Positions 52,080 to 64,000 of a DNA stretch of 64,000 bases are shown here, one piece after another. The stretch lies in the NCBI GenBank assembly GCA_019925105.1, contig JAHGAU010000011.1, forward strand, positions 62,001 through 126,000, in the 5' to 3' direction. Origin of the DNA: Niebla homalea. Lineage: Eukaryota; Ascomycota; Lecanoromycetes; Lecanorales; Ramalinaceae. The position numbers were made by a program, and so were the translations under genes. The notes under the pieces were generated by a model that made no database searches, had not been told where the DNA came from, and saw only the letters and a program-made list of their open reading frames with translations. How positions within the stretch are numbered: position 1 is the first letter of the stretch; each line of letters opens with the position of its first letter.

Positions 52080-54010
52080 TTAATATTAGGATTAAAGCGT
52101 AAGTCCAAGTATTATATATATAAAATAATTACCAAAAATAAGTTCCTAATATGGTAAGGAAATACCCTATAAATATAAGCGTATTTAATTTAATATTTAA
52201 TATAAAATATTAAAAAAAGTTTAACGCTTAAAAGTACTTTAAATAAGGTATTATACATATTAATAATAATATAAAATTACCTTATATCGTATATAAGAGA
52301 TACGATAAAGGCTTATAATACCCGAGAAAGGATAGAATATTAAAAATAAAGAATTATATAAAGATTAAAAACTATAAAAGAATTAATTATATTAAGAACC
52401 TAAGATAAGTATTAATTTAAATTAATATAATCGATAAAATAATTAAATCTCCTTTTGAATCGGATTATTATAAAAATAATTATAAATCTTTTTTTAATTT
52501 TAATTTTATAAAACCTTATTAATTAATAAATAAAACTTTTACTTAATAATAAGGTTTTAATATGAAAAGATTTCTTAAAGTAATTCCAGCGATAAATTAT
52601 TACTATAGCCTTATTATTTATTATCGTTAAAAATATTAAGACGTATTAACTTTTCGCTTATTTTAATTGAAACCTTATATTATTATCCTTAATAACGATT
52701 AAGAATTATATAATAAAGCGTTTAAAAAAATTAAATTATTCTTATTAAAATATTTTCTTAACGACGGTAATAAGGTTTTATTAATTATAAATAATTAATC
52801 CGTTAATAATAAATAGTCTTATATAGCGATTATAGTATATTAAATTAATTAAAATTGGGAATATCATAATAATTAATTAACTTTAAATATATAAAAGGTA
52901 TTTATAATAATAAGCGGTTTATATTTATTATAATAAAGATAATTAAGAGTTATAAGTTAAAGGATTATATTTTAACCGTTATTATTAATAATATAGGCAA
53001 TAATAATATTATAACGGTTACGTTACGTTAAGAAGTTAAAACGCGTTAGAATTTATTTATTAATATTATAAAGACGTAATAAAAAACAGAATATTTATTA
53101 TACTTAACCTATATTATCCAGCTTTTACTTAAGGTTTTCTTAAGTTACCTTAAGGTCAATATAATAAACGTTAATATAAATAATTAATTTAACGAAAAAT
53201 AAACTGAATTAATTAACGGTTAAATTATAAATATCCTTAAGATATTAATAAAAATAAAATAGATTTCTAATAATCTTTATATTTATTTAATAGGCTATAG
53301 ATTTAAAAGATTACGGTTTATATTAACGTTAATAATAAACGTAAAAAGGCTTTTATAGCCGTTTAATAAAGAAGGATTAATACTTATAATATTATAAATC
53401 CCTTAATCTTAAATTAAAATAAAAAGTATAAAGAGATATTATTAAAGCTATTTTAAAATATAATAATTCGCTGGAACTTATCTTTTTATATAATAACTTA
53501 TACCTTAATACTTTGAGAAGATATTAATACGTTTTTAAAAAAAAACGAGGGAAAGAATAAACTCTTAAAGCTTAGCTTTAAAGAATAAAGCCATATTGGA
53601 TATTTAATAGAATTAACTTAGTAATTCTATTAAGTTATTAAAGTAATAAATATTATTAAATCGTTAATTTTTTATCTCGTTTTTATAGTATATAATAAGC
53701 TTTTTAATTATATTAAAAAGCAAAATAATCGTCTATAACGTAAACGGATTACTTAGAAGAAAAAGCTTATTTAAGGATTAAATATAGTATATATTAAGTT
53801 AATTAAGTATTAGAATAAGACTTAAAACTTAATTAACTGGCTTTATAAGTAAGCAACTTTATTACTTCCATAAAATAACAATAAGGTCTTTAAGGGTCGA
53901 GATTGGTATATAATAATAAATAAAACCCTATAGGCGGAAGTTTATTGGGCTGCCTTTTATAAAATTTTTAATAAATACGTTTTACGCTTTAATCTTAACT
54001 TATTAATAAA
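52080..54010 (+). pseudogene. hAT transposase, RIP-decayed
   Basis: Three consecutive regions fit hAT transposases. About 52750-52890 resembles the block around the first catalytic Asp (NN-SYIAI-V, then WEYHNNQLTLNI-like). At 52972-53010, LTVIINNIGNNNIITV corresponds to the LTxDNAxNN motif with Asp changed to Asn. At 53466-53490, IRWNLSFY corresponds to the RWNS/T motif, followed by a helical stretch with the order L...W..I..L...Y..I expected of the insertion domain. The N-terminal part (52090-52330) is basic and may be a BED-type zinc finger with lost Cys/His. The C-terminal dimerisation motif was not identified. The protein would cut and paste the element using the flanking inverted repeats. 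Confidence 0.72.
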
Positions 54011-54522
54011 CTAAAGATTAAGTAAATAAACGTAAGCCATAAAGGACTTAAATACTCTATTAAACGAAGAAAGATAATTGAATAATCTTATTCTAAATAA
54101 ACTTAAATAATATAAGAACAATAATAAGTTTATATTTATCTTTATATTTATTAAACTTATTAAAGTAAAATAACGTTATTATTTAAAATAAATAATAAAA
54201 TTTTAGCTTAATAAAAGTACTTATCTTATAAGTTATTTATCTAATTATAAGTAACTCGAGATATCCTTTATAGCGCATTCGCCGGCGTTAAATATAAATA
54301 TTATTTTTTTATTATTAAACGTTATTATAGGAATTAAAAAATTTTTATTTTTTTAATTTTCCGGGTAAAGATATTAATTTACTATTATAAATAAAAAGAA
54401 AACAAGTTAGGCTAATTGTATATAAACTTAAAGGTTAATAATAATAATTTTAAGGATTAAAAGGATAAAAAAATAAAAGAAATAAGCATATAATATAAAT
54501 ATAATTATAAAATATATTAACG

Positions 54523-54671
<149 letters not shown>

Positions 54672-55012
54672 CTGGAGGATATTTTATTGGTATATATTAT
54701 ATTATATTTTATTTTAAGTAACGTTAATATTCTAGCTTATAACTCCTTAAATTAATAAAAGACCGGTATTTTAAATTAATTTTTAAAACGGTATCCCTTT
54801 TTAAGCTTAAGATACATTTAATTTTAAAGCGAATCTACCTTTACTGACCTCCTTAAGTATAATTTAAGTTAACGAACTCGAAGAATAAAATATATAAATT
54901 AAGTATTTTCGAGGAATTAAAAATAAAGAGATTTAAAATAATATTACTTAAGCTTTTTTATAACGTTATAATAAAGTTATATAATAAATTAGGTTTTTAA
55001 TATTACGACTTT

Positions 55013-55132
55013 CTTAATTATCTTTATAATTATCTTTATAATTATCTTTATAATTATCTTTATAATTATCTTTATAATTATCTTTATAATTATCTTTATA
55101 ATTATCTTTATAATTATCTTTATAATTATCTT
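55013..55132. repeat. 12-bp minisatellite, TTTATAATTATC x10
   Basis: Ten near-identical 12-bp units immediately before the subterminal right end of the hAT. Confidence 0.95.
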
Positions 55133-55174
55133 CCTAAGAACTCCTTATTTTATTTACGACGCGTTTTATTTAAT

Positions 55175-55328
55175 CCGCTATTAAGATCTTAATATATCCC
55201 GATCTTATCCCGTCCCATCCTAAGCTAATACGGGATAGGATGGAAGCGACTCTATCCTATCCTATCCCTATCCCATCCCTATCCTATCCCTATCCCATGG
55301 GATATATCCCGTCCCGCTTCCCGGAGTG
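55175..55328. repeat. hAT right terminal and subterminal repeats
   Basis: CTTAATATATCCCGATC, then repeated ATCCC/CCTAT units, then CCCGTCCCGCTTCCCGGAGTG. It mirrors the left end and the right end of the 740-bp element. Confidence 0.8.
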
Positions 55329-56990
55329 TAAATATTTATAATATTAAAAAATAACTTAAACTATAATATTTTATAAAAACTTTTATAATTAAAGTTAACT
55401 ATAGTTAACTTTGAAATTTAAATAGAGATAGTAAAAATTAAGGATATCATTTATAAAGAAAATATTTAATTACTTAAACCTTAAATACGCCCGTTAAATA
55501 AAACATATTAAAAGTTAATATATAAAAAGCTAGATTATAAAAACATATTAATATTAAAAAAAGAAATTAAGTTAAATTTATTTAAATATAAAAATAATAA
55601 ACAAAGCTTAAAAATGAAGTTAGAAAATAAAAAGGATAATAAAGATTAATAAACTATAAGAAAAAACGAAGTTTAAAGAATAAAATCGACTTTAAAAGTA
55701 TATATTTTAATAATTAATTAATAAATAAAAAAAGGGTATATATATATACTTAAGAAGAAATAAAAATAATATAAGAGATAATTAAAGTAAATAAGGGAGG
55801 ATTAAGAGCAAATTAACGCGGTAAAACGGGATAAAAAAAATCAGTTAAATAAAAAATAAATAAGAATAATTAAGTAAAAGTTTAAAAGAATCAGAAAAGA
55901 TAAAGAAATAACCGAAGTATTTAAAAGATAATAAAGAAGCTCGGAAATATTAAAAAAATAATAAAGGAGTTAAAGAAGATATAATAAATAATTTAATTAA
56001 TAATTTAAAATTAAAAATAAGCGTTATCTTATATTAATAATAGCCTACCAAATAAAATCGGAAGGTAGTTAAATTTTTAAACTTAATACTTAATAAGATA
56101 AGTAAAGAAATAATATAATATTTAAAGTTATTATTAATTACGTAAAATAACGTTAAACGGTATAAAAAATATATAATATATAAAGAAGAAATAATATTAA
56201 TTAAATTAAGAATATTTATAATAATAAAAACGGATAATTATATATATTAAAAGAATAACCAATAACTTAAAAAAGTTAATAATAAGAAGAAAAAAGCTAT
56301 ATATTAAGGTAATATAAAAAAGAAAATAAAGTAAATAATAAATAAAAGTAATAAGAATTATTTACTTATTATAAAAAGTATAATCTTAAAAATTAAATAA
56401 CTTAATAACTTAATAATTTATAAAAGATTATTAAAGTATAAATATAATATTTATTAAGTTTTTTTAAGATATATATATAAAGTAACGGATAAATTAACTT
56501 TAAAACTAAAAAATAAAGAAGTAAATATTAAAATAAAATCATTATAAATTATATTCTTAATAAATAAAAAGATAATAAAAAGAAAAATTAATACTTTAAA
56601 GTTATATAAAAAGCTATAAATATAAATAAAGAAATAAGGTATTATATTAAAGGATATTATTTTAAATAATTAAATATAATTTAAAATACTTAAAATATTA
56701 TAAATATATAAAGATATAAATATAAAAGAATTATATAAAATCCCCGTAACGGATTTACTTTTATATAAAATAATATTAAAATTAAAAATTAAGCCGTATA
56801 AAGTTATTGTTAAAAAATTATTAAATAATAAAAAACAATAACTTAAAACGATTAAATAATAAGGAATTAAATTAAATATATATAAGAAATATATATAAAT
56901 AAATAAATAAATAAGTATATAAAACGTATTTTTTATACTTATAAAAAAAGAAAATAAAGTTAAATTATAATTTATATTTAATTATTATTT
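55329..56990 (+). mobile_element. Second Gypsy copy, continuation
   Basis: Begins with the TSD and runs colinear with copy one from 26042, skipping that copy's hAT and LINE insertions, to about 34275 of copy one. It thus shows the empty sites for both insertions. It diverges near 56990, before the RT palm motifs, so the copy is truncated there. Confidence 0.8.
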
Positions 56991-57780
56991 TATATTATAT
57001 TAAGAATTTCTTTTATAAATAATCCGTTATATAAAGGAATAAACGGAGGAATAAACGTTAAAAAACAATATAATATTATAATTATTAAAAACTATAAATA
57101 TTATATTATTATTTACATTTAATTAATAATAGTAAACCGAAATATTATTCCCGGGATAATAATATAATATTAATATAGTAAAGTAAAATAATAATAAAAT
57201 AAAGTTAAGATTTAACGTTAAAACATTAAAATATTTTATTTATTTAATTATAATATTTACCAACTTAAATATTAAGAAAATATATTATATATATAAGTTA
57301 ACCGGAGGCGTTAATAAGGATAAAGGCGGAAATTTAGCGTCCGTTCGTTAGCGGAGTTTTAGTTAAGCCGTATTAAGATAAACTAGGTTTATTATTGTTT
57401 TAATTAATTATTTAATAGGCTTATAGGTAACGTATTATTTAGGATAGACGTATTATTTAATTTAATACCCTTTTTTAGCTTACTTTATATAATATACTTT
57501 ATTTATTTAACTTACTTAATACGCTTTCGATATATTTACCGCCTTCGATTTATTAATGGTAACTGCTTGATTTCCGTAAGTAATACTTTAGTTATTAACT
57601 TTTTATTTTTTCCAAGCCGGATCCTCGATTTTTATTAATACCCGGGTTTTAATTTTAGCTTAATAAGTAAGCTGTAAGATAATTTTTATAATAATAATAA
57701 AATTTATATTATAATATAAATACAGAACGTAATATAATATAGGGTATACGGTATAGTATAATATAATACGATACGGTATA
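56991..57780. other. Unassigned AT-rich region
   Basis: No match to other copies in the window. 56991-57300 is very AT-rich. 57300-57660 is moderately RIPed and keeps some GC. I see no gene, RNA or element boundary. The overlapping minus-strand frames at 57660-58018 are translations of the simple repeats to the right. Confidence 0.5.
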
Positions 57781-57850
57781 ATACGCGGTATAATACGGTA
57801 TAAAGTACGCGGTATAGGGTACGCGGTATAGGGTACGCGGTATAGGGTCC
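57781..57850. repeat. 14-bp minisatellite, ACGCGGTATAGGGT
   Basis: Three regular units (57808-57850) preceded by degenerate GGTATAATACG units. The GGTATA core repeats from about 57735. Confidence 0.8.
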
Positions 57851-57983
57851 CCAGGGTAAGTCCCCAGAACAGCCCCCCAAAGCAGCCCCGAAAGGAGCCC
57901 CAGGAGCAGCCCCCCAAGCAGCCCCCGGAGCAGCCCCCCAAATAGCCCCCCAAGCAGCCCCTAATAAGTCCCTTATTAGCCCC
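57848..57983. repeat. C-rich tandem repeat, AGCAGCCCCC type
   Basis: Around nine runs of four to six C spaced by AGCAG, AATAG or GGAGCAG. The minus strand therefore has multiple runs of four to six G, with G-quadruplex potential. It is GC-rich and unRIPed in contrast to its surroundings. Confidence 0.85.
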
Positions 57984-58029
57984 CTAATTAATCCCTGCGG
58001 GTCCCGGTATAAGGGCATTTACCCTTAAA

Positions 58030-58190
58030 TTACAAGATCGTCTTAAGTTAAAAACGGTTTTAAGACAGTCTTAAGACGGTCTTTGAATTAAGACGGTCTT
58101 TTTAATAAGACGGTTTTAGGCTAAAGACTACATTAAGGGGGTGACGGTCTTGAATATAAAACCGTCTTAAGACGGTCACAAGACGATCAT
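58030..58190. repeat. AAGACGGTC motif cluster with palindrome
   Basis: About nine copies of AAGACGGTC or its complement in 160 bp, including the perfect 16-bp palindrome ACCGTCTTAAGACGGT at 58161-58176. The role is unknown; it could be the subterminal region of a DNA transposon or a protein-binding array. Confidence 0.7.
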
Positions 58191-58280
58191 GGAATTTGAG
58201 TGAAGACCGGTAAGGTAATACGTAGATAATACCCTGGAAGCGGCGTTTTATCAAGTGTTTATCCTTTTATACCTAGAAGT

Positions 58281-58528
58281 TGTTGAATATGCAGGATCGC
58301 CACTTGGGAGATCACGTGACGCGGATCAGATTAAATAAGGCGGACGTATTAAACCCAAATAGGATAGCGGTATATAACCTTATATATAGTTTCACTTTAT
58401 ATATAATAATAATTAAGTAACTTATATCTTTTAACTTTAATAAATTATAAGCCCGGACTATGCGTTTAAATACTTAAATAACGTCTTCTTAATGTTTAAT
58501 TTAACTTATAAATAATAATAAATTTACA
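58281..58528 (+). repeat. Putative Copia 5' LTR
   Basis: Runs from TGTTGAATATGC to AATTTACA, giving TG...CA ends and 248 bp. It contains CACGTG at 58313-58318 and a TATATAA box at 58371-58377, like the promoter layout of small Copia LTRs. The matching 3' LTR would lie beyond the window, so the call rests on form and position only. Confidence 0.4.
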
Positions 58529-59656
58529 ATATAAAATATACCCGTAAACGATACTTATACGCAGATTATATTATTAAAAATCGATTTAGCTAAACGTATA
58601 ATATTACGGCTATAAATAGAAAAACCTACTTAATTACTTATATTCTTAAATTAAGGGGGGAAAACGTTTTATTAATAAAAATATATAAACTGTTATTTCT
58701 TAGCCCTATTAAGGGCTGTAAACGCCTATACGCCGGAAAGTTAAGCCGGCGCCGAATTAACGGAACCGAAATATAGGGCCCTTAAGGTTAACCTATATAC
58801 GTAAAGCCTTAATTAAGGTTTAAATAAGAAATTTAAAACGTTAAATAAACATTAAATATACTATAGAACTTTATTAAGTTTAAAGCTTTAAAAATTATAT
58901 TAAAATTAAGTTTTTCAAAATCAATTAAAGATAAATTACTTAAATTTAAATATACTATAACTTAAAATTATTCGTTTTAATTTAATTTTAAAAAGTAAAT
59001 ACGAAACGGAATAAGTAATTAACGGTTAAATTTCTTAAAGTAAGGATTAATCCTTAAGAAAGGGGGACTAAGAACTAGTTATTAAATTCTTTAATAAATA
59101 ATTCAACTTAAGATAAACCTACTTATTACAGATCGTAAAGATTAAAGTTTTTAAGTTAAAGTAAAATAATTAAAATAAGTTTAAATACTTTAATTATAGA
59201 GATTAAGAGCCTTTAAGTAAAAAAAGGTAATAATTTTAAAAATATATATATAACGTTGTAGTACGTTATAAAGTTCCATTTTAAACTTAACCGGAATAAA
59301 AAATACTTTAATTAATAAGGCTTTATATTATTTATTACCTTAAAGTATATTATAGTCCTGTGTAAAGTATAATATTTAAACTTTATTATTCGTTGGTATC
59401 GTTATATATAAAGTACCCCTTTTCCCTTTATATTTAAAGACTTAAGGAAGGAAGATCGTTTTAATTTAATTAATAAAGATTAAATTAAAAATAGGGATTA
59501 TTTATTACCGTAAACGCCGAAATTATACGATAACTTCGGTTTAAAAGCGTTTAAAGAACCCTTAATTAACTTATTAAATATTATTATTTTCGGGTTAAAT
59601 ATATACATTAAGAATTAAACACCGTCGTTTAATGTAAGTTACTTTTTACCCTTATT

Positions 59657-59658
59657 TA
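59657..59658. repeat. TA target duplication, left
   Basis: TA before AGGGTCCGG; the partner TA at 60494-60495 follows GACCCT. Confidence 0.7.
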
Positions 59659-60493
59659 AGGGTCCGGCTACACGTACACCCTTTTTGTCTGCATATACAC
59701 CGTCAATTCATCTGCATATATACCGTCGATTTATCTATATATATACCCTTTATTTGCGGGTATATTGAGTAATTTATATAATATTTCTTAGTATAACAGG
59801 AGGACGTAAAAGTATTTTATAGTATATTAAAGGATCTTTATACATATTATCACGTATGCTACCACGTTAATAACGAGTATATCAATTAGGCTATATAGGT
59901 AATTCCGGAGGTAATAAATAAATAAATAATATGCCGAGGACCGCGATAAGAGTAAAAGCGGGCCTCAGGCGTCTCTTTAAATATAGGAAGGCCTTGCTTA
60001 GCCCTTAAATTCTCCACCTAAATCACGGTGTTTTTGGGCCTATTGCGGTAGGGGTATACGGGCACCGGGCGTCGCATCATAGTAAAGGGTTTGCTGAAGG
60101 GCTTGGTAAAGGGTTTGTGGAAGGGCTTACTAAGGCTAAGGGTAAGGGTAAGGGTGAGGGTGAGGGTAAGGGTGAGGGTGAGGGTAAGGGTGAGGGTGAG
60201 GGTGAAGGTGGAGAGAGCTGTATGAAACATCTCTCATGCCACTAGGTGGAGGTACGAGGTCCGAGGGGTCCATAATGGTAGTAGGTAATGTATTAATATG
60301 TATGATCTAGACTTTACCAAAAAGTTCTTCCGTTATACTGAGAAGTACGGCCGGTATATCTATATGTCCGCGTATAAAATCCTCCGCTATACCCTTTCAG
60401 GAAGGGTATATATACAGACATTTTAACGGTGTATATGCAGACAAAGTGACGGTGTATATGCAGACAAAAAGGGTGTACGTGTAGCCAGACCCT
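59659..60493. mobile_element. Non-autonomous Tc1/mariner-type element, 835 bp
   Basis: Terminal inverted repeats of about 70 bp, starting AGGGTCCGGCTACACGTACA at the left and AGGGTCTGGCTACACGTACA on the complement of the right end, flanked by TA. Each end carries three copies of a 22-bp unit around TCTGCATATACACCGTCA. TA duplications and repeated binding-site-like units inside long inverted repeats suit the Tc1/mariner/pogo superfamily. The interior has no transposase but holds a GGGTGA minisatellite. It is little RIPed, so younger than the Copia host. Confidence 0.82.
60076..60215. repeat. GGGTGA/GGGTAA minisatellite
   Basis: About 15 hexamer units GGGTGA or GGGTAA (60130-60210), preceded by repeats of AAGGGTTTG and AAGGGCTT. 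It resembles telomeric DNA superficially, but the unit is not TTAGGG and it sits inside a transposon. The 70-codon minus-strand frame at 60018-60230 is its translation (repeated Thr-Leu). Confidence 0.85.
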
Positions 60494-60659
60494 TAAATAA
60501 TAAGTCTTTAAAGTATTAAACGTCTTTAAACTTAAACTTAAGTATTATTAATAATTATAATATAATTAATATTTCATTAATACCATCTTCCGTATATTTT
60601 ATTAACGATAATAACTAAGAAAGACTCCATTATAGGGGGGTTTCTTTTAAGCTTAATCC

Positions 60660-63600
60660 CTTTATTAATAGATTAATAATAGTGGATATTATAAAGTTAA
60701 TAAATAAAAAATTAAATAACGATTAATAACCTTTAAAAGCTAAAAGAAAAAAATACCCTTAAAGTATATATAGCCTTAAAGAACCGTTACGGTATTAATA
60801 TTAAGTATTTAATTAATATTATAGAAAACCCGGATATAATTTAAAAACGATTTAAGGATTAATATAAGCTATAAGGATCTAAATTATATACGGAACTTAT
60901 ATAGGAATTTATAAGCCTATAAAAGACTTTAAATATAATAATTAATAAGTATAATAACCGCTATTAAAAAGTCTATATTAAAATTAAGGCGATTAATAAC
61001 TTTTTAATTATCCCGGATTATTTCGTTATTTAAATATTCTTAAATAAATTAAAGAAAATTATAATAAACGTATTACTTAATATATATTTAAATAACGGTA
61101 TAATAAGGCCCGGGTGCCCTTAAATTTTACGATATTATATAAAAAGCCCGTAATAAGGAAGCTTAAGCGGTTATTTAATAATTAAACGTCTTAATATAAA
61201 CTTATAAGGATACGTTAAAGGGTTATAATAGAAAAACCTTTAATAAAACCCGGGAAAAGCCTATTTATTAATATTATACCTAAAAGAGGCGTAAAAATAA
61301 GTATATTAAGGATAAATATTAAGATCTTTACTTTAAAAAGAAATTTATAAAATTCTATATTAAAAAGTTTAAGATTATTAAGGAAACTATTACGTTTATA
61401 AATTTTTTAATAACCGACTTTTACTTATTAACGTATATATAATAATTAATAACGATAATATTAATTACTTTAATAAAGTTATAGAAGTTAATAATCCTTA
61501 ATAATAATTATAATTAATATATTTTTTATAAAAAAAGATTCTTTTAAAAAGAGTTAAAATTTTATTAATTTCTATCTTTAAAGCCCGGGTTAATAAGAAT
61601 AAATTATATAAAAAGTATAAATATTATTTATATAATATATAGGGTAGATAATAAGCCCGTTAAAATGAAATTTACGGATATAATATATTCCTTAACGAAC
61701 TTAATTAATTTTATATTTAAGATATATATTTTAGACTATAAAGCTTAACATAATATAACGTAAACGGTACGGACGGTAATATATAATTAAAAAAGCTTAT
61801 TTATAATAAATAAAACGGCCTATTTATAATTAATTTATAAGAATTTACCCTTATTATAATAATATTTAATATATTTTTAATTATACTTATTTAATATATA
61901 CATATAGGCCACTTTAAAGCTTAAAAATTATTTTAATTAACGGATATATTAATTAAGATAAATCTTAAACGTAAACGCTATAATAATAATAAAATTAAAG
62001 ATACTTATTATATATATTATATTATTAAATAATTATACTTTCAATTATATAAAGGATACCTTAAATTTATAAAAAATTTATTAAAGTTTATTTATATAAA
62101 CCTTTTAAAGATAATTAATCCTTAAGGGTATAACGGAATAATGTATTATATAACCTTCCGTAATAATAAAATTATAATATTAGAAATTTACCCGTTAATA
62201 TATAAATCGGACGTAGTTTAATAATTTAAAGAATTTAAAATTAAATATAAATAACCCTTAAATTAAAAAATTAAACGCGTTTAAATTAATAACAAGGGTA
62301 AGTATACGTTTAAGGCCTTCTTAAACTACTTAAAATAATATAGGATTATCTTCGAGGTAATAATATATAAAAACCTTAAATAAAATTTAATTAATAAAAA
62401 AATTAATTAAAAAATTAATAAGAAAATTAAGGTTATATAAATAATAAAAAATATACTTAAAAGCTTTTAATCAAAGTTAGTTTAAATAATAAATTATATA
62501 ATTATACGGATATTATATATATAACTTAAAAAAATAATATTATATTAAGCTTAATATAATATAAAACCGGACGTATCCTATATATAGACCTTAAGGTTAA
62601 TTATATACGTAAGAATTATAAGTTATTAAGTTAAACTTAATAATAAATCGGAATTATATATCTTAATAAATTTTAATAAAGGGATTAATAAATACTTTAA
62701 GGTAATTAATTTACGGGTAAAACGGTTTAATTTTATAATAAAGAATATATATAACGTATATATCGAAAAAAAACGGGTAATACTATTGGATAATTCGGAT
62801 CATAAGGAGTTTATTAATTAAATTTAAAAACTTAAAAAAACAAAAAAACCTTAATAAAACCTTAATTTAAAAAAGAAGTTCAGGAATTACGGTTTAATTA
62901 AAACGGATATTATTAATATAAGCTTTACCTCTATTAAATAATTTATACGTCCGGCTATAATCCTTATTTAATAAATAACTTTATTAAACCCTTTAAGTTT
63001 AACGGTTAAAAACTTAAAGATTAATTATAATTAAGGATAAAGGTAATAAATTAAAAACTTAATTAAAAATAATTTTAACCTTATATTTCCGGATAAACCG
63101 TATAATATATTATTAAAATTACTTTTTTTCTCGGCTTTATTAACCCGAAATAAAAATAAACTATTATACCCTTTAACCTTAATATCCCTTAAAATGATTT
63201 TGGAACTTATTAAACTTAAAACTTATAAAGAAGCTATAATAAATAAATATACCCGGATAAACTAAGAATTAACGGAAAATAATAAATACGGTTCTTTTAA
63301 AGAAAACGATACTTAAGTCTTAATTACGTAAAGTTAAATCCTTATTAATATAATAATATTACGAGGACGGTAAGTTTATACCCTTAAATATAAAGTTAAT
63401 AATAATATAATTTATTATAAGGCTTAATAGATAATACGTAGTTTTAAATAACGTAAAAATATCGATTATAATAAAACGTTTACCTTAATAATAAAACCTA
63501 TAAGTTATAAGGTTCTTTTTACTTTTATAGCGGTTAATAATTAAGATTTAAAGTAAATAAACGTTAAAATAACGTTCCTTTATGGTTTTATTAAGGAAGA

Positions 63601-64000
63601 AATATACGTAAAATAATTAAAAAAATAAGAAAAGACCAATAAAGACAATAAAAAGCTTTATTATAAGCTTAAGAAGGGCCTATATAAACTAAAGTAATTA
63701 TTACGGTTATAATATAATCGTTTCTGGGAGTTTATGGTTATATAAAGTTTTAAACTTATTTATATAGATTATTATATGTTTTTTTACCTTAAAACCGGTA
63801 TAATTATAATTATATATATAAATAACGTTTTAATAATTAGTCCGTTTAAGTAAGGGATTTAGGATTTAAAAGCTATACTTAATTAAAAATTCTATATATT
63901 TAATTTAAATTTAATAAGTTATTATTTAAGTATTATTATTATACGGGATTAATAAAATTAAATAATCCGTTTTAATTAAAAAGCGTATATTAAAAAAATA
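60660..64000 (+). pseudogene. Copia gag-pol polyprotein, RIP-decayed
   Basis: Integrase core is seen near 62190-62330: YKSDVV..FKEFK, then INNKGKYTF at 62287-62313, the RIPed LRxDNGGEYxS block around the catalytic residues, followed by a mutated TPxQNG-type stretch. RT is seen near 63460-63600: IDYNKTFTLIIKPISYKVLF (from DYxETFAPVVK), then INVKITFLYGFIKEEIYVK at about 63560-63620 (DVKTAFLxGxxxEEIYM), and further right YKLKKGLYKLK (LxKALYGLKQ). This order is diagnostic of Copia. A GHFKA stretch near 61905 could be a gag zinc knuckle remnant. The YVDD box lies near or beyond the window end. Confidence 0.78.

Larger units (their letters stand above)
58529..64000 (+). mobile_element. Ty1/Copia retrotransposon, window-truncated
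   Basis: Plus-strand Copia element, split at 59659-60493 by a Tc1-type element and running off the right edge. Integrase and RT motifs in the order integrase then RT (see 60660-64000) define it as Copia. The stretch 58529-59656 should be leader and gag but shows no motif I can name. It is strongly RIPed throughout. The start depends on the LTR call and is uncertain. Confidence 0.7.

Noticed and set aside
55013..55132. CRISPR-like array
   Set aside because: 12-bp units are directly tandem with no spacers, in a eukaryotic transposon.
57660..58018. Two overlapping Gly/Ala-rich minus-strand frames
   Set aside because: Translations of the C-rich minisatellite in two frames; no codon evidence of selection.
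60130..60210. Telomere or telomere-associated repeat
   Set aside because: Unit is GGGTGA/GGGTAA, not TTAGGG, and it lies inside an element with its own inverted repeats and TA duplication.
60018..60230. (TL)n minus-strand frame
   Set aside because: Translation of the GGGTGA minisatellite inside the Tc1-type element.

Overview
The window looks like a gene-free, AT-rich heterochromatic block from a filamentous ascomycete (Pezizomycotina). Almost every base belongs to transposable elements degraded by repeat-induced point mutation (RIP). CA/TG dinucleotides are nearly absent over long stretches while CG is kept, and codons that should read Gln, Trp, Asp or Cys have become stops, Asn or Tyr in all copies. 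No intact host gene, tRNA or rRNA was found. The few open frames of 60-110 codons are antisense or low-complexity by-products. Most boundaries were found by comparing copies within the window by eye and are good to about 5-30 bp. Where a target-site duplication (TSD) is given, the boundary is exact.

Layout. 1-10440: fragments of one LINE family (Tad1/I-like: CCHC ORF1, APE endonuclease, RT) in alternating orientation, with two head-to-head junctions of LINE 5' ends. 10441-13104: minus-strand pieces of a large Ty3/Gypsy element with an LTR of about 880 bp. 13105-19870: a nearly complete minus-strand LINE, interrupted in ORF1 by a clean 1030-bp miniature LTR element (18792-19821, 5-bp TSD). 19872-22300: three Gypsy LTR pieces, two of them exactly tandem. 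22301-41162: a very large plus-strand Gypsy copy, split by a 740-bp non-autonomous hAT (8-bp TSD) and by a full-length 5.8-kb LINE (13-bp TSD, CAAT-repeat tail). 41163-56990: a second Gypsy copy, split by a 10.4-kb hAT element (44904-55328, 8-bp TSD). That hAT contains a decayed hAT transposase, a LINE fragment, several tandem repeats and about 3.6 kb of unassigned sequence. 57000-58280: unassigned, less RIPed sequence with GC-rich minisatellites and a palindromic motif cluster. 58281-64000: a Ty1/Copia element, cut by the window end and split by an 835-bp Tc1/mariner-type non-autonomous element flanked by TA.

The nesting gives a relative history. Gypsy copies are oldest, LINE and hAT copies inserted into them, and the miniature LTR element inserted into a LINE. 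In the Copia block, the Tc1-type element is the younger. The younger insertions are visibly less RIPed. Islands of unmutated sequence also persist at the broken edges of several old copies.
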